Positions 1-8,526 are shown, numbered from the stretch's first letter. The stretch is DNA of 64,000 bases from Aureisphaera sp963669405 (GCA_963669405.2 CAXXHF010000002.1:310001-374000), one strand, 5' to 3'. Notes: generated by a model from the letters alone, not told the origin. Program-made: numbers and translations.

Positions 1-115
1 AAAGAATTGATTGTTCTTAATCATTCGAATCCTCTAGTAGGGTTTTCCTTTTTAGAGTTGTCTCATATATGTATTCAATCTTTTTTATTGCTGGTTTGGG
101 CAAAAATTATGTGAT

Positions 116-160
116 GAAAAAGAAAAGAGCCGTTACAAAATGTAACGGCTTTATTCTTTT
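116..160. terminator. bidirectional rho-independent terminator
   Basis: A perfect 9-bp stem (AGCCGTTAC at 128-136, GTAACGGCT at 142-150) closes a 5-base loop. It is followed by a T-rich run on the + strand and preceded by an A-rich run, so it can work in both directions. It lies downstream of the minus-strand LamG gene and may also end a + strand gene lying to the left of the window. Confidence 0.8.
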
Positions 161-210
161 ATGCATCTGTATCAGTTACAAAAATTTAAGGTTGAGATAA
201 TAGTCTCTTA

Positions 211-1176
211 TTACCTTTTAAGGAGTTGTTTGGTGAACTTGACTCCATATTCTGACACAAATGTAATATGATATACACCAGCTTTCAAAGTACTGACATT
301 GATGGTCTGATTCATATCAGAAATTTCTTGATCCATCAAAATGCTCCCTTTCATATCAGTAATCTTAAAAGATGTTATACTTCCTAAAGAATCACTATCA
401 TAGGTAATATTGAATTCAGCTTTAGCTGGATTAGGAGCTACTTTAATTTTTTTGGATAAGGCATTCACATCATCAACACCAAGAGGTACATTATTAAAAA
501 TATCAACTACTTCCTGATCCGTCAAGGCGCGATTGTAAACCAATATTTCATCCATGGTACCAGGAAACTTATTAGTATCATTATCAGATTGCGCTCCTAC
601 TGTAAATGGAAAAACACTTGGAGTAAGCGAAACACCTGGAGCTATTTGCCCAATCATTGTTCCATCTATATACAATCTAGAATTTGTCCCATCAAACGTA
701 GCTGCAACGTGCATCCATATTCCAGTAGGGACAATAGCAGAATCTATTACATCAGTTGCATTTACATTCCAACGTATTTGCTGACTTGGGTTAATTCCTA
801 AATAGTATCCTCCCATATCAAAACCTCCCCAGTTATTTAAAACTCCAGTCCAATCTATAATGGTCTGATCAATTTTAATCCAGGCTACTAGGGAAACAGC
901 ATTTTCAGAATCAAAGTCAAATACTCCAGGATGATTGGCCAATGTTAAATAATCATTTACAAATAATAAGGCCTTTAAGGGTTCGCCAAATCTGTTGTCT
1001 GAAGGTAACAGTGTTCCTGTACCTATGGGATCTAAATTATATTCGTTTGGAGTTGAATCTACGTATGTCCCATTGTCCAATTCATAGCGCCCCATTAAAC
1101 CGTCTTCAGGTATTTGAGCAATCGATTGATCAATGCATAAAATTAAAAGTAATGCGAGTAGTAGTGGTTTTTTCAT
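211..1176 (-). CDS. secreted LamG-domain protein with T9SS sorting domain
   Basis: A predicted extracellular protein of 321 residues. The start was placed at the ATG at 1176 because it begins a clean signal peptide (MKKPLLLALLLILC, likely cleaved after SIAQ); the open frame continues 22 codons upstream without signal-peptide character. Residues about 25-230 look like a concanavalin A/LamG fold (motifs AWIKIDQ, LYIDGTMIG and DEILVYNRALTDQEV). The last 75 residues form a type A type IX secretion sorting domain (VAPNPAKAEF then FTKQLLKR at the end), so the protein should cross the outer membrane through T9SS. LamG folds commonly bind carbohydrate or matrix, but no ligand or catalytic residue can be named. 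It is a single gene, divergent from the nos operon. Confidence 0.85.
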   Translation of the reverse strand: MKKPLLLALLLILCIDQSIAQIPEDGLMGRYELDNGTYVDSTPNEYNLDPIGTGTLLPSDNRFGEPLKALLFVNDYLTLANHPGVFDFDSENAVSLVAWIKIDQTIIDWTGVLNNWGGFDMGGYYLGINPSQQIRWNVNATDVIDSAIVPTGIWMHVAATFDGTNSRLYIDGTMIGQIAPGVSLTPSVFPFTVGAQSDNDTNKFPGTMDEILVYNRALTDQEVVDIFNNVPLGVDDVNALSKKIKVAPNPAKAEFNITYDSDSLGSITSFKITDMKGSILMDQEISDMNQTINVSTLKAGVYHITFVSEYGVKFTKQLLKR

Positions 1177-1344
1177 ATTTGATTGGTTTTTAATTAGCGT
1201 CATTGAAGTTACTAAATTTAAATTTATGCCATTGGTTTTCAATTAACTGAATTACAATCAAACCTGAATATAGCTGTATACGTGATTTAGTTTAACTAGT
1301 TGAAGAGTTATGAAATCATAGGGGAACCTAACATATTGTAAAAC

Positions 1345-1388
1345 ATGACTAAAGTCATAGAATGAGAACATTCTCGGTTCTACTTTTG
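1345..1388 (+). promoter_or_regulatory. nos operon promoter with CRP/FNR-like palindrome
   Basis: The palindrome ATGAC-N4-GTCAT lies at 1345-1358 (centre 1351.5). A second palindrome, GAATG-N4-CATTC, lies at 1360-1373. A perfect Bacteroidota -7 box, TACTTTTG, lies at 1381-1388, with no TTG at the usual -33 distance. If the final G is near -5, the first palindrome is centred near -41.5, the position of a class II activator. The inference is activation by a CRP/FNR-family regulator sensing low oxygen or NO. The 5' leader would be about 20 bases. Confidence 0.6.
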
Positions 1389-1412
1389 ATTGAAATATTT
1401 AACCAATTAACT

Positions 1413-1916
1413 ATGAAAAACGCCTTGAAAACCCTCGCTTCATTAAGTATCGTATTACTTGTAGGATGTGGAGGCGGAGACGAAAAAAAGGAAAAGGAAC
1501 AGATTAAAATTGGGACTCCAAAAAAGGAAGCGGTTAAAGAAACACCCAAGTCTCAAGATGGTTCAACAGCAATGATAGATCTTAACAATAAAGGTGTTGG
1601 GCCAATCAAGAATATAAAGTTACCCTCTTCTATAGATAATGATTTGGCAGCTACTGGTGCAGAAGTCTTTAAATTAAAATGTACTGCCTGCCACAAACCC
1701 ACAAAGAAGTTTATCGGTCCTGCCCCTACTGGTATCATGAAACGACGCTCACCAGAATGGATCATGAATATGATACTGGATCCAGAAGGTATGGTGAAAA
1801 ATGACCCCATTGCTAAACAATTACTTATAGAATACAATGGCTCCCCTATGGCAAACCAGAGCCTTACCGAGGAGGAAGCAAGAAGTATTTTGGAGTATTT
1901 CCGGACCCTGAACTAA
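1413..1916 (+). CDS. lipoprotein c-type cytochrome of the nos cluster
   Basis: A mono-haem cytochrome c of 167 residues, probably anchored in the membrane as a lipoprotein. The start at 1413 gives a lipoprotein signal with lipobox LVGC (Cys19); the longer open frame from 1362 has no such signal and starts before the -7 box. After a charged linker, the haem motif CTACH sits at about residues 90-94, and GSPM near the C-terminus offers the axial methionine. It opens the nos operon, so the inferred role is to pass electrons from the menaquinol side to NosZ, like the NosC cytochromes of clade II clusters. The direct partner is not proven by sequence. Confidence 0.88.
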   Translation: MKNALKTLASLSIVLLVGCGGGDEKKEKEQIKIGTPKKEAVKETPKSQDGSTAMIDLNNKGVGPIKNIKLPSSIDNDLAATGAEVFKLKCTACHKPTKKFIGPAPTGIMKRRSPEWIMNMILDPEGMVKNDPIAKQLLIEYNGSPMANQSLTEEEARSILEYFRTLN

Positions 1917-1988
1917 CCTAGCGAATTTGGTGGTGTGGTATAAGTAGAAAAGTAAATACAACTTAGTTAACCATAAAACACCCATGTC

Positions 1989-2561
1989 ATGAAAGCATTC
2001 ATTCCAATGCTGCTTGTTTTTGGACTATTGTTCCAAACGAGCTGTAAAAATGAAACCAAAAATGAATCCAATGCGGTTTCCAAAACAACAGAGACCGAAC
2101 GTGGTATTGAGAAAAAACAAGGACAAGCTTTTCTAAAAGATGACGAAGCTAAACCTACAGTTTTAAACATTGCCATAGATTCTCCAGACCACACCACATT
2201 AGTAGCTGCTGTACAAGCAGCAGAACTTGAAAATGCACTAGTCAATGCTGGTCCCCTGATGGTCTTTGCTCCCACCAACGAAGCATTTAACAACCTACCT
2301 GAAGGTACGGTAGACAATCTTCTTAAACCAGAAAACAAAGCCCAATTAGCCTATATCCTAAAACACCATGTTACCCCGGGAAATTATTCCAAAGACTTTT
2401 TAAAGAAATTTAAATCGCTGGGGCAAGCCAGCAACGAAAATGTCCCAGTCACTGTAGAAGGGGATGATGTATTTGTTGGGGGTGCCAAAATTCTTGCTAG
2501 CGTACCAGCGGGTAATGGAATTGTACACGTGGTAGACAAAGTCATCTTACCTGCAAACTAA
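1989..2561 (+). CDS. FAS1 (fasciclin) domain lipoprotein in the nos operon
   Basis: A 190-residue predicted lipoprotein (signal MKAFIPMLLVFGLL, Cys19 after QTS) with one FAS1 domain from about residue 55 to the end. Typical FAS1 sequence is visible: LVAAVQAAEL, the H1 box MVFAPTNEAF and the H2-like end GIVHVVDKVILP. FAS1 domains usually mediate adhesion or protein-protein contact. Here the gene sits between the cytochrome and nosZ on the same strand, 72 bases after the first and 28 before the second, so a periplasmic role in NosZ assembly or electron delivery is the best guess. No metal-binding motif is obvious. Function is inferred from position only. Confidence 0.88.
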   Translation: MKAFIPMLLVFGLLFQTSCKNETKNESNAVSKTTETERGIEKKQGQAFLKDDEAKPTVLNIAIDSPDHTTLVAAVQAAELENALVNAGPLMVFAPTNEAFNNLPEGTVDNLLKPENKAQLAYILKHHVTPGNYSKDFLKKFKSLGQASNENVPVTVEGDDVFVGGAKILASVPAGNGIVHVVDKVILPAN

Positions 2562-2589
2562 TCACGTAAAATCATAAAATCAAACCATT

Positions 2590-4551
2590 ATGAAAATCAT
2601 AATAAAACTAATAGTACCAGTTATCGCGCTGTTCATGTTTCTGGGCTGCAATCAATCTACAGATCGCAGTGCAAACACTGGAGCCTTGGGCTCCAACGCA
2701 GCGGAAAAAGTATATGTAGCCCCTGGAGAGTATGACGAATACTACGCCTTCATCTCAGGTGGGTTTAGCGGTCAACTCTCCGTATACGGTCTGCCATCGG
2801 GTCGTTTGTTTAAAGTCATTCCTGTTTTCTCGCAAGATGCGGAAAAAGCATGGGGGTATAACGAAGAAACTAAGCCCATGCTTAATACCTCTCACGGGTT
2901 TGTTCCTTGGGATGATTCACACCACCCAGATATTTCACAAACCAATGGGGTTGTTGATGGGCGATGGGTATTTATAAACGGTAACAACACACCGCGTATA
3001 GCGAAGATAGACCTTACTACTTTTGAAACTACAGAGATCATGGAAATTCCCAATTGTGCCGGAAACCACAGTTCAGCATTTGTTACAGAAAATACTGAAT
3101 ATGTTGTTGCTGGAACACGATTTTCGGTCCCTATTCCACAACGAGATATGCCTATTAAGGAATACAAGGGTAATTTTAAAGGATCTCTTTCCTTTATTAG
3201 CATAGATCCCGAAGATGGCGGAATGGACCTAAGTTTTCAAATCTTAATGCCCGGATTTGATTACGATTTAGCACACCCAGGACGCGGAGCTTCTCATGGA
3301 TGGATGTTCTTCTCCACATACAACTCTGAAGAATCGAGTACACTCATGGAGGTGAATGCTTCTCAAAACGATAAAGATTTCATTGCCGCAGTAAATTGGA
3401 AAAAAGCTGAAGAGTATATCGCACAAGGAAGGGGCAAGAAAATGCCTGCCAAATACGCACACAATGTTTATGATGAAAAGACACAAATGGCAACCTCAAC
3501 CATGAAAGACGAGGTGCTCATGTTAGATGCTTCAGAACTCCCGGGATTGGTGTACTTATTACCTACTCCAAAATCACCCCACGGTTGTGATGTAGACCCA
3601 ACTGGTGAATACATTGTTGGTAACGGAAAACTATCGGCCAATCTTACGGTTCATTCCTTTACTAAAATGTTGGCGGCTATTGAAGCCGAAAGTTTTGACG
3701 GTGAGGCCTACGGTATTCCAATCTTAAAGTTTGAAGACGTACTTGCCGGAGTGGTAGAACAGGCTGGATTGGGTCCACTTCACACTGAATTTGACGCAAA
3801 CGGTAACGGATACACTACCTTCTTTATTTCTTCTGAAGTGGTAAAATGGAAAGTCGGGACATGGGAAGTGTTAGATCGTCAACCCTGCTACTATTCAGTA
3901 GGACACCTTATGATTCCTGGAGGGAACTCAAGGGAACCGTTTGGAGATTACGTTTTGGCCATGAATAAGATCACCAAGGATCGCTATTTACCCACAGGGC
4001 CTGAAGTAACCCAATCTGCACAACTCTATGACATTCGTGGAGATAAAATGGAGCTTTTGTTGGATTTCCCAACGGTTGGTGAACCTCACTACGCTGCTGG
4101 TATTAGGGCCGATATTGTAATGAAGAATTCCAAAAAAATATTCAAATTAGAAGAAAATGAACACCCCTATTCGATTTCTTCAGAAGCCGAAGCAAGGGTG
4201 GAAAGAGATGGCAAAACTGTACATATCTATATGTCTACCATAAGAAGTCACTTTAATCCAGATAACATTGAAGGGGTAAAAGTAGGAGACAAGGTATATT
4301 TCCATGTAACAAATCTTGAACAGGATTATGATGTTCCGCACGGAATAAGCATGATTGGAGCCAATACCTCAGAATTGCTCATCATGCCAGGGCAAACTGA
4401 AACCTTTGTTTGGGAACCCAAGCAAGTTGGGGTATGGCCATTCTATTGTACCGACTTCTGTTCAGCCCTTCACCAAGAAATGCAAGGATACGTAAGGGTT
4501 TCACCAGCCTCTTCCAGTCTGCCTTTGTCTTGGTCACTGGGTGAAGACTAA
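2590..4551 (+). CDS. nosZ: nitrous oxide reductase, clade II (Sec/lipoprotein type)
   Basis: Reduces N2O to N2 in the periplasm, the last step of denitrification. The protein has 653 residues. The N-terminus is a lipoprotein signal (lipobox FLGC, Cys20) with no twin-arginine motif, which marks the clade II enzyme. CuZ-site histidine motifs are present in order: DDSHHPD, GNHSSAF, LAHPGRGASHG, KYAHNVYD, SPHGCDVDP and LGPLHTEFDANGNGYTTFF. The C-terminal cupredoxin domain carries the CuA motif CTDFCSALHQEM and the upstream DVPHG histidine. All expected ligands appear intact, so it should be functional. Two hairpins follow it before the next gene. Confidence 0.97.
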   Translation: MKIIIKLIVPVIALFMFLGCNQSTDRSANTGALGSNAAEKVYVAPGEYDEYYAFISGGFSGQLSVYGLPSGRLFKVIPVFSQDAEKAWGYNEETKPMLNTSHGFVPWDDSHHPDISQTNGVVDGRWVFINGNNTPRIAKIDLTTFETTEIMEIPNCAGNHSSAFVTENTEYVVAGTRFSVPIPQRDMPIKEYKGNFKGSLSFISIDPEDGGMDLSFQILMPGFDYDLAHPGRGASHGWMFFSTYNSEESSTLMEVNASQNDKDFIAAVNWKKAEEYIAQGRGKKMPAKYAHNVYDEKTQMATSTMKDEVLMLDASELPGLVYLLPTPKSPHGCDVDPTGEYIVGNGKLSANLTVHSFTKMLAAIEAESFDGEAYGIPILKFEDVLAGVVEQAGLGPLHTEFDANGNGYTTFFISSEVVKWKVGTWEVLDRQPCYYSVGHLMIPGGNSREPFGDYVLAMNKITKDRYLPTGPEVTQSAQLYDIRGDKMELLLDFPTVGEPHYAAGIRADIVMKNSKKIFKLEENEHPYSISSEAEARVERDGKTVHIYMSTIRSHFNPDNIEGVKVGDKVYFHVTNLEQDYDVPHGISMIGANTSELLIMPGQTETFVWEPKQVGVWPFYCTDFCSALHQEMQGYVRVSPASSSLPLSWSLGED

Positions 4552-4564
4552 TTGTTTTTAGTTA

Positions 4565-4624
4565 GGGAAAATTTTTGCGATCAATTTTCCCTTTTGAGTG
4601 GGGATTGTATAAATCCCCACTCAA
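4565..4624 (+). promoter_or_regulatory. tandem hairpins in the nosZ-downstream gap
   Basis: Hairpin 1: a 9-bp stem (GGGAAAATT at 4565-4573 with AATTTTCCC at 4583-4591) followed by TTTT. Hairpin 2: a perfect 13-bp stem (4594-4606 with 4612-4624) and a 5-base loop GTATA, with no T-run after it. They lie 14 bases after the nosZ stop. Likely roles are partial termination and protection of the nosZ 3' end, giving more nosZ mRNA than accessory-gene mRNA. Confidence 0.65.
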
Positions 4625-4674
4625 TTAATAAAGTCTATGAAATCCATAAGCAAAATCCTTTAAAACATTCTATC

Positions 4675-5280
4675 ATGAAGAAATCCCGTTGGCTTATGTT
4701 GCTGAGTTCCATACTCATATTGGGACTGTTCTTGTTCCCTCTTTGGAACATTAAACTAGAAGCTCCTCAATACCCTATTCCATTGGGAATGGATATTTAT
4801 ATTAATGATTTTGCTGATGAAAACCCTCATGATATCAAAAACATAAATCTAATGAACCATTATGTGGGAATGAAATATATCCCCGAAACCATTCCAGAAT
4901 TTAAGGTGTTTCCTACCGTAATTCTTATCATGTTTGCCATTGGACTAATCATAAGTTTAAAAGGAAACTACAAATGGTTTTTTGGATGGTTCATTGTAAT
5001 GATCCTACTCTCTGCAGCCGGAATTTATGATTTCTACTTATGGGAACACAGCTACGGTCATGATTTGGACCCCAAAGCCATTATGAAGTTCACAAATCCT
5101 GATGGTTCTATAATGGGATTTCAACCGCCATTATTTGGATCTAAAGACATTTTGAATTTTACGGCCCATTCTTATCCTCAATTGGGGGCATATATGTTGG
5201 GTTCTGGTATTGTGCTTTCGTTAATGGCATTTTTTGTTGGCAAGAAGGAGAAAACAAAACATAAATTCAATATTGCATGA
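4675..5280 (+). CDS. 4-TM membrane protein of the nos cluster (NosB-like)
   Basis: A 201-residue inner-membrane protein with four predicted helices: one near the N-terminus (MLLSSILILGLFLFPLW), two central (VILIMFAIGLIISL and WFIVMILLSAAGIYDFYLW) and one near the C-terminus (YMLGSGIVLSLMAFFVG). The start at 4675 was chosen because the 41 codons upstream cover the hairpin and look non-coding. A membrane protein directly after nosZ is the position of nosB in clade II clusters; I did not find a motif that proves homology. The C-terminus overlaps the nosL start by four bases (ATGA), implying coupled translation. It may help mature NosZ or link it to the quinone pool. Confidence 0.85.
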   Translation: MKKSRWLMLLSSILILGLFLFPLWNIKLEAPQYPIPLGMDIYINDFADENPHDIKNINLMNHYVGMKYIPETIPEFKVFPTVILIMFAIGLIISLKGNYKWFFGWFIVMILLSAAGIYDFYLWEHSYGHDLDPKAIMKFTNPDGSIMGFQPPLFGSKDILNFTAHSYPQLGAYMLGSGIVLSLMAFFVGKKEKTKHKFNIA

Positions 5281-5723
5281 AAACCTTATTTTCCATGATC
5301 GCTTGCCTATTACTCTTTGCATGTAATATGGGCCCACGTGAAATTCACTATGGAGAAGATAGTTGTCATTATTGCAGTATGACCATTGTAGATCAGCAGC
5401 ATGCAGCTCAATTGGTAACGCAAAAAGGACGGGCATATAAGTTTGACGCAGCAGAATGTCTTATACAGTACCTTCCAGAGGTTGATACTACAACCATTTC
5501 TCATCTATTGGTAACTGACTACAGCATGCCTAGAACACTTATTGATGCACGCTCCTCAGTTTTCTTGATTTCACCCAATATATCAAGCCCAATGAGAGCT
5601 AATTTATCAGCATTGGCATCACGAAAAAGCGCTGAGGAATTGCAAAACGAAAAGGAAGGCAAACTGTTTACTTGGGGGGAGATTCAGGAATACATAAAAG
5701 AGAACCTCCCAACTAATTATTAG
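5277..5723 (+). CDS. nosL: NosL copper chaperone lipoprotein
   Basis: NosL is the outward-facing lipoprotein that delivers Cu(I) for NosZ assembly. The 148-residue product has a lipoprotein signal (lipobox LFAC, Cys16) and the expected DSCHYCSM motif (Cys30 and Cys33, with a following Met), then the conserved YKFDAAECL segment. Family NosL proteins bind copper through Cys, Met and His in this region. The gene overlaps the preceding membrane-protein gene by four bases and is five bases from nosD, so all lie in one transcript. Confidence 0.93.
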   Translation: MKTLFSMIACLLLFACNMGPREIHYGEDSCHYCSMTIVDQQHAAQLVTQKGRAYKFDAAECLIQYLPEVDTTTISHLLVTDYSMPRTLIDARSSVFLISPNISSPMRANLSALASRKSAEELQNEKEGKLFTWGEIQEYIKENLPTNY

Positions 5724-5728
5724 TCATT

Positions 5729-6979
5729 TTGAAACTCCTTCCAATTTATAGTGCACTACTCCTACTGTTCCTCTCGGTTACAGCAAGCTCTCAGGTGGTT
5801 AACGTATGTAAGACCTGCAAGTTTAGCACTATAAGTGAAGCCATACAGAACTCTGATAAGGGAACTCAAATAATCATTGAGGCGGGCACCTATCATGAAA
5901 CGCAAATATTGATTGACAAACCCCTTTCCATTATTGGGAAAGGACGTCCTACGGTCGATGGGCAATTTAAAGGAGAAATTTTCAAGGTTTCTGCAGATAG
6001 TGTAATTATTAAAGGTATACAGATTAAGAATGTTGGGACGAGCTATACTCAAGACCATGCGGCTATACGTATAGCAAAGTCTGAACATTTCCTTATTGAA
6101 GATGTTCATATTGAAAGCCCTTTTTTTGGAATCTATCTGGAAAAGGTTAAAAACGGGACTGTTAGGAACAACCTTATTACCGGAAACGCTACCAAAGAAT
6201 TTAATTCTGGCAATGGAATTCAACTGTGGCAAAGTGAAAATATAGAGATTTACAATAATGAAATATCTGGGGTACGGGATGGCATCTATCTAGAGTTCGC
6301 ACATTTCTGTACGATTTCCCAAAACAACAGTCACGATAATATAAGGTATGGACTACATTTTATGTTTTCCAACAATGACGTATATAAGAACAACATCTTT
6401 AGGAACAATGGTGCTGGTGTAGCAGTGATGTTTTCAAAGGAAATTGAAATGTTGGATAACACCTTTATAGATAATTGGGGTCCCGCCGCATATGGGTTAT
6501 TACTGAAAGAGATTAACGATGCCGAAATCATTGGGAATCTATTTGAGAGGAATACCGTGGGTATTAATATAGAAGGATCTAACCGTGTGAATTACCGCAA
6601 TAACGATTTCAAAAATAATGGTTGGGCTATTAAATCCCGAGGAGCCTGTTATGCCAACCTCTTCCAAAAGAACAATTTCCTGCACAATTCGTTCGATTTG
6701 GCTTACAATGGCAAGCTCAACGATAATGTGTTCAACAACAACTATTGGTCAGATTACACCGGTTATGATTTAGATAAAAATGGTATCGGAGATATTCCTT
6801 ATCGTCCTATAAAGCTATTTTCATACGTAGTGAACAAAACCCCAGAATCCATTATCCTTATGCGAAGCCTATTTACTGACATTATCAATTTTTCGGAAAA
6901 AGTATCCCCTGCGTTCACACCAGATAATCTACTGGATTCCCAACCCATAATGACACTCATTTCCCATGATAGAAATTAA
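5729..6979 (+). CDS. nosD: NosD periplasmic copper-processing protein
   Basis: A 416-residue parallel beta-helix protein of the NosD/CASH family, working with NosF and NosY in CuZ cofactor formation in the periplasm. A signal peptide covers about residues 1-22 (ends TASSQ). Repeated short strands with N-rich turns (for example NGIQLWQSENIEIYNNEISG) fill the middle, and YWSDYTGYDLDKNGIGDIPY is the typical NosD ending. The start codon is TTG, five bases after the nosL stop; no ATG upstream in frame gives a better signal peptide. The 3' end overlaps nosF by 14 bases. Confidence 0.93.
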   Translation: MKLLPIYSALLLLFLSVTASSQVVNVCKTCKFSTISEAIQNSDKGTQIIIEAGTYHETQILIDKPLSIIGKGRPTVDGQFKGEIFKVSADSVIIKGIQIKNVGTSYTQDHAAIRIAKSEHFLIEDVHIESPFFGIYLEKVKNGTVRNNLITGNATKEFNSGNGIQLWQSENIEIYNNEISGVRDGIYLEFAHFCTISQNNSHDNIRYGLHFMFSNNDVYKNNIFRNNGAGVAVMFSKEIEMLDNTFIDNWGPAAYGLLLKEINDAEIIGNLFERNTVGINIEGSNRVNYRNNDFKNNGWAIKSRGACYANLFQKNNFLHNSFDLAYNGKLNDNVFNNNYWSDYTGYDLDKNGIGDIPYRPIKLFSYVVNKTPESIILMRSLFTDIINFSEKVSPAFTPDNLLDSQPIMTLISHDRN

Positions 6980-7676
6980 AGCACTACATAAAAATTTTGG
7001 GAAGAACGAAGTTCTTAATGGGATTGACCTCCAAATAACTGAAGGAGAAACCCTAGCTATTCTAGGTCCAAATGGATCAGGTAAAACTACACTTATTAAA
7101 AGTATTTTGGGAATGGTACTCCCCGATAAAGGTTCAATTCTTGTAAACGAAAAGTCAATTAGAAAAAAACATGCATACCGCTACCAAATAGATTACCTGC
7201 CTCAAATTGCCAATTTTCCAAATAACCTTACCGTAAAAGAGCTTATCCATATGATTAAGGATTTAAGGGGGCAATCCAATAATATTGAAGAGCCTTTGGT
7301 GACACTTTTTCGCTTAACCCCATTTCTTGAAAAGAAAATGAGTACGCTGTCTGGTGGAACACGGCAAAAAGTAAATCTGCTACTAGCATTTATGTTTGAT
7401 GCTCCCATCCTTATTTTAGATGAACCCACTACAGGACTAGATCCCATTTCCTTAGTCCGATTAAAGGAACTCATTTCAGAAGAAAAGAAAAAAGGGAAAA
7501 CCATCCTCATAACTTCCCATATCATGAGTTTTGTGGAAGAAATTGCCCCAGAGATTGTATTCCTACTAGAAGGCCAAATCTATTTTAAAGGAAGTATTAA
7601 AACCTTGAAATCTGAAACGGGACAAGATAATTTTGAACATGCCATTGCCACCCTACTAGCAAAAAACTATGATTAA
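6966..7676 (+). CDS. nosF: NosF ABC transporter ATPase
   Basis: The ATP-binding subunit of the NosFY transporter that supports CuZ assembly with NosD. All ABC motifs are present in 236 residues: Walker A GPNGSGKTT (34-42), signature LSGGTRQK, Walker B ILILDEPTTGLD and the H-loop histidine in ITSH. It overlaps nosD by 14 bases and nosY by 8, so the three are translationally coupled. The identity as NosF rests on this neighbourhood, since the ATPase sequence alone fits many ABC exporters. Confidence 0.93.
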   Translation: MIEIKALHKNFGKNEVLNGIDLQITEGETLAILGPNGSGKTTLIKSILGMVLPDKGSILVNEKSIRKKHAYRYQIDYLPQIANFPNNLTVKELIHMIKDLRGQSNNIEEPLVTLFRLTPFLEKKMSTLSGGTRQKVNLLLAFMFDAPILILDEPTTGLDPISLVRLKELISEEKKKGKTILITSHIMSFVEEIAPEIVFLLEGQIYFKGSIKTLKSETGQDNFEHAIATLLAKNYD

Positions 7677-8451
7677 GATACTGAAATATAGCTTTTCCGA
7701 TATTATACGGAGCCGATGGAGCTACGTGTATTTGCTATTCTATCTACTGTTGGGTATTGTCCTTTTATTCCTGAACAATGATCTTTCCAAAGCAGTAATA
7801 ACACTTATGAATGTCATTATCATATTGGTTCCCCTTATTAGTACTGTATTTGGAATTATGTATTATTATAATTCCAGAGAGTTCACACAACTCCTTTTGG
7901 CTCAGCCCGTAAAGCGGTCCTCCATCTTTGTTGGACAATATATGGGTGTAGCGCTGTCACTAACCATGAGTTTGGCCGTAGGTCTCGGAATACCTTTTAT
8001 ACTTTATGGGGTTTTTAAATCGCCCGCTATTTGGGATTTTGTGTTGCTCCTTGTAACAGGAACTTTTCTTACCCTAATTTTCACTGCACTTTCATTTAAC
8101 ATTGGATTGGCTAATGAAAACAAAATCAAAGGATTTGGATACGCCATTCTGTTATGGCTATTCATGGCAATTATCTATGATGGATTATTCCTTATCTCAT
8201 TGCTGGTCTTTCAGGAATATCCATTAGATACTTTTTCAATTGCAGCTACCCTTTTTAACCCCATAGATCTTTCTCGGGTGTTGATTTTGTTAAAACTCGA
8301 TATCTCTGCGCTTATGGGATATACCGGGGCTTTGTTTCAGAAATTCTTTGGAGCAGGTTTGGGAATCCTTCTTTCTTCCATTACACTGCTGCTATGGGTT
8401 TTGCTACCTATAGCATATATGAGAAGGCAAGCAGCCCGAAAAAACTTTTGA
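7669..8451 (+). CDS. nosY: NosY ABC transporter permease
   Basis: A 260-residue ABC-2-type membrane permease with about six predicted helices, partner of NosF. It begins inside the last codons of nosF. Recognisable features are YNSREFTQLLLAQPVKRSSIF, typical of ABC-2/NosY permeases, and long hydrophobic segments after it. It should form the membrane channel of the NosDFY complex that prepares the sulfur or copper species for NosZ. It is the last gene of the nos operon; a new regulatory region follows at once. Confidence 0.92.
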   Translation: MIKILKYSFSDIIRSRWSYVYLLFYLLLGIVLLFLNNDLSKAVITLMNVIIILVPLISTVFGIMYYYNSREFTQLLLAQPVKRSSIFVGQYMGVALSLTMSLAVGLGIPFILYGVFKSPAIWDFVLLLVTGTFLTLIFTALSFNIGLANENKIKGFGYAILLWLFMAIIYDGLFLISLLVFQEYPLDTFSIAATLFNPIDLSRVLILLKLDISALMGYTGALFQKFFGAGLGILLSSITLLLWVLLPIAYMRRQAARKNF

Positions 8452-8456
8452 AGAAT

Positions 8457-8500
8457 ATGATGTTTATCATTTTTTCTATACTGATTAACATCAATATTTG
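8457..8500 (+). promoter_or_regulatory. promoter with two FNR-like palindromes
   Basis: ATGAT-N4-ATCAT lies at 8457-8470 (centre 8463.5). A second site, TGAT-N4-ATCA, lies at 8482-8493 (centre 8487.5), 24 bp downstream. A near-consensus -7 box AATATTTG lies at 8493-8500. The centre of the first site is 36.5 bp before the last G of the box, exactly as at the nos promoter. The half-sites match the FNR pattern TTGAT-N4-ATCAA closely. The downstream site would overlap the core promoter and could repress. It drives the DUF2892 gene at 8527. Confidence 0.6.
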
Positions 8501-8526
8501 TGCATAACCCTCTAAATATCAGAATC

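Noticed and set aside
1..114. Open frame of 37 codons running in from the left edge, ending just before the terminator at 116
   Set aside because: It could be the end of a gene outside the window, but the residues show no recognisable pattern and 37 open codons in A+T-rich DNA can arise by chance.
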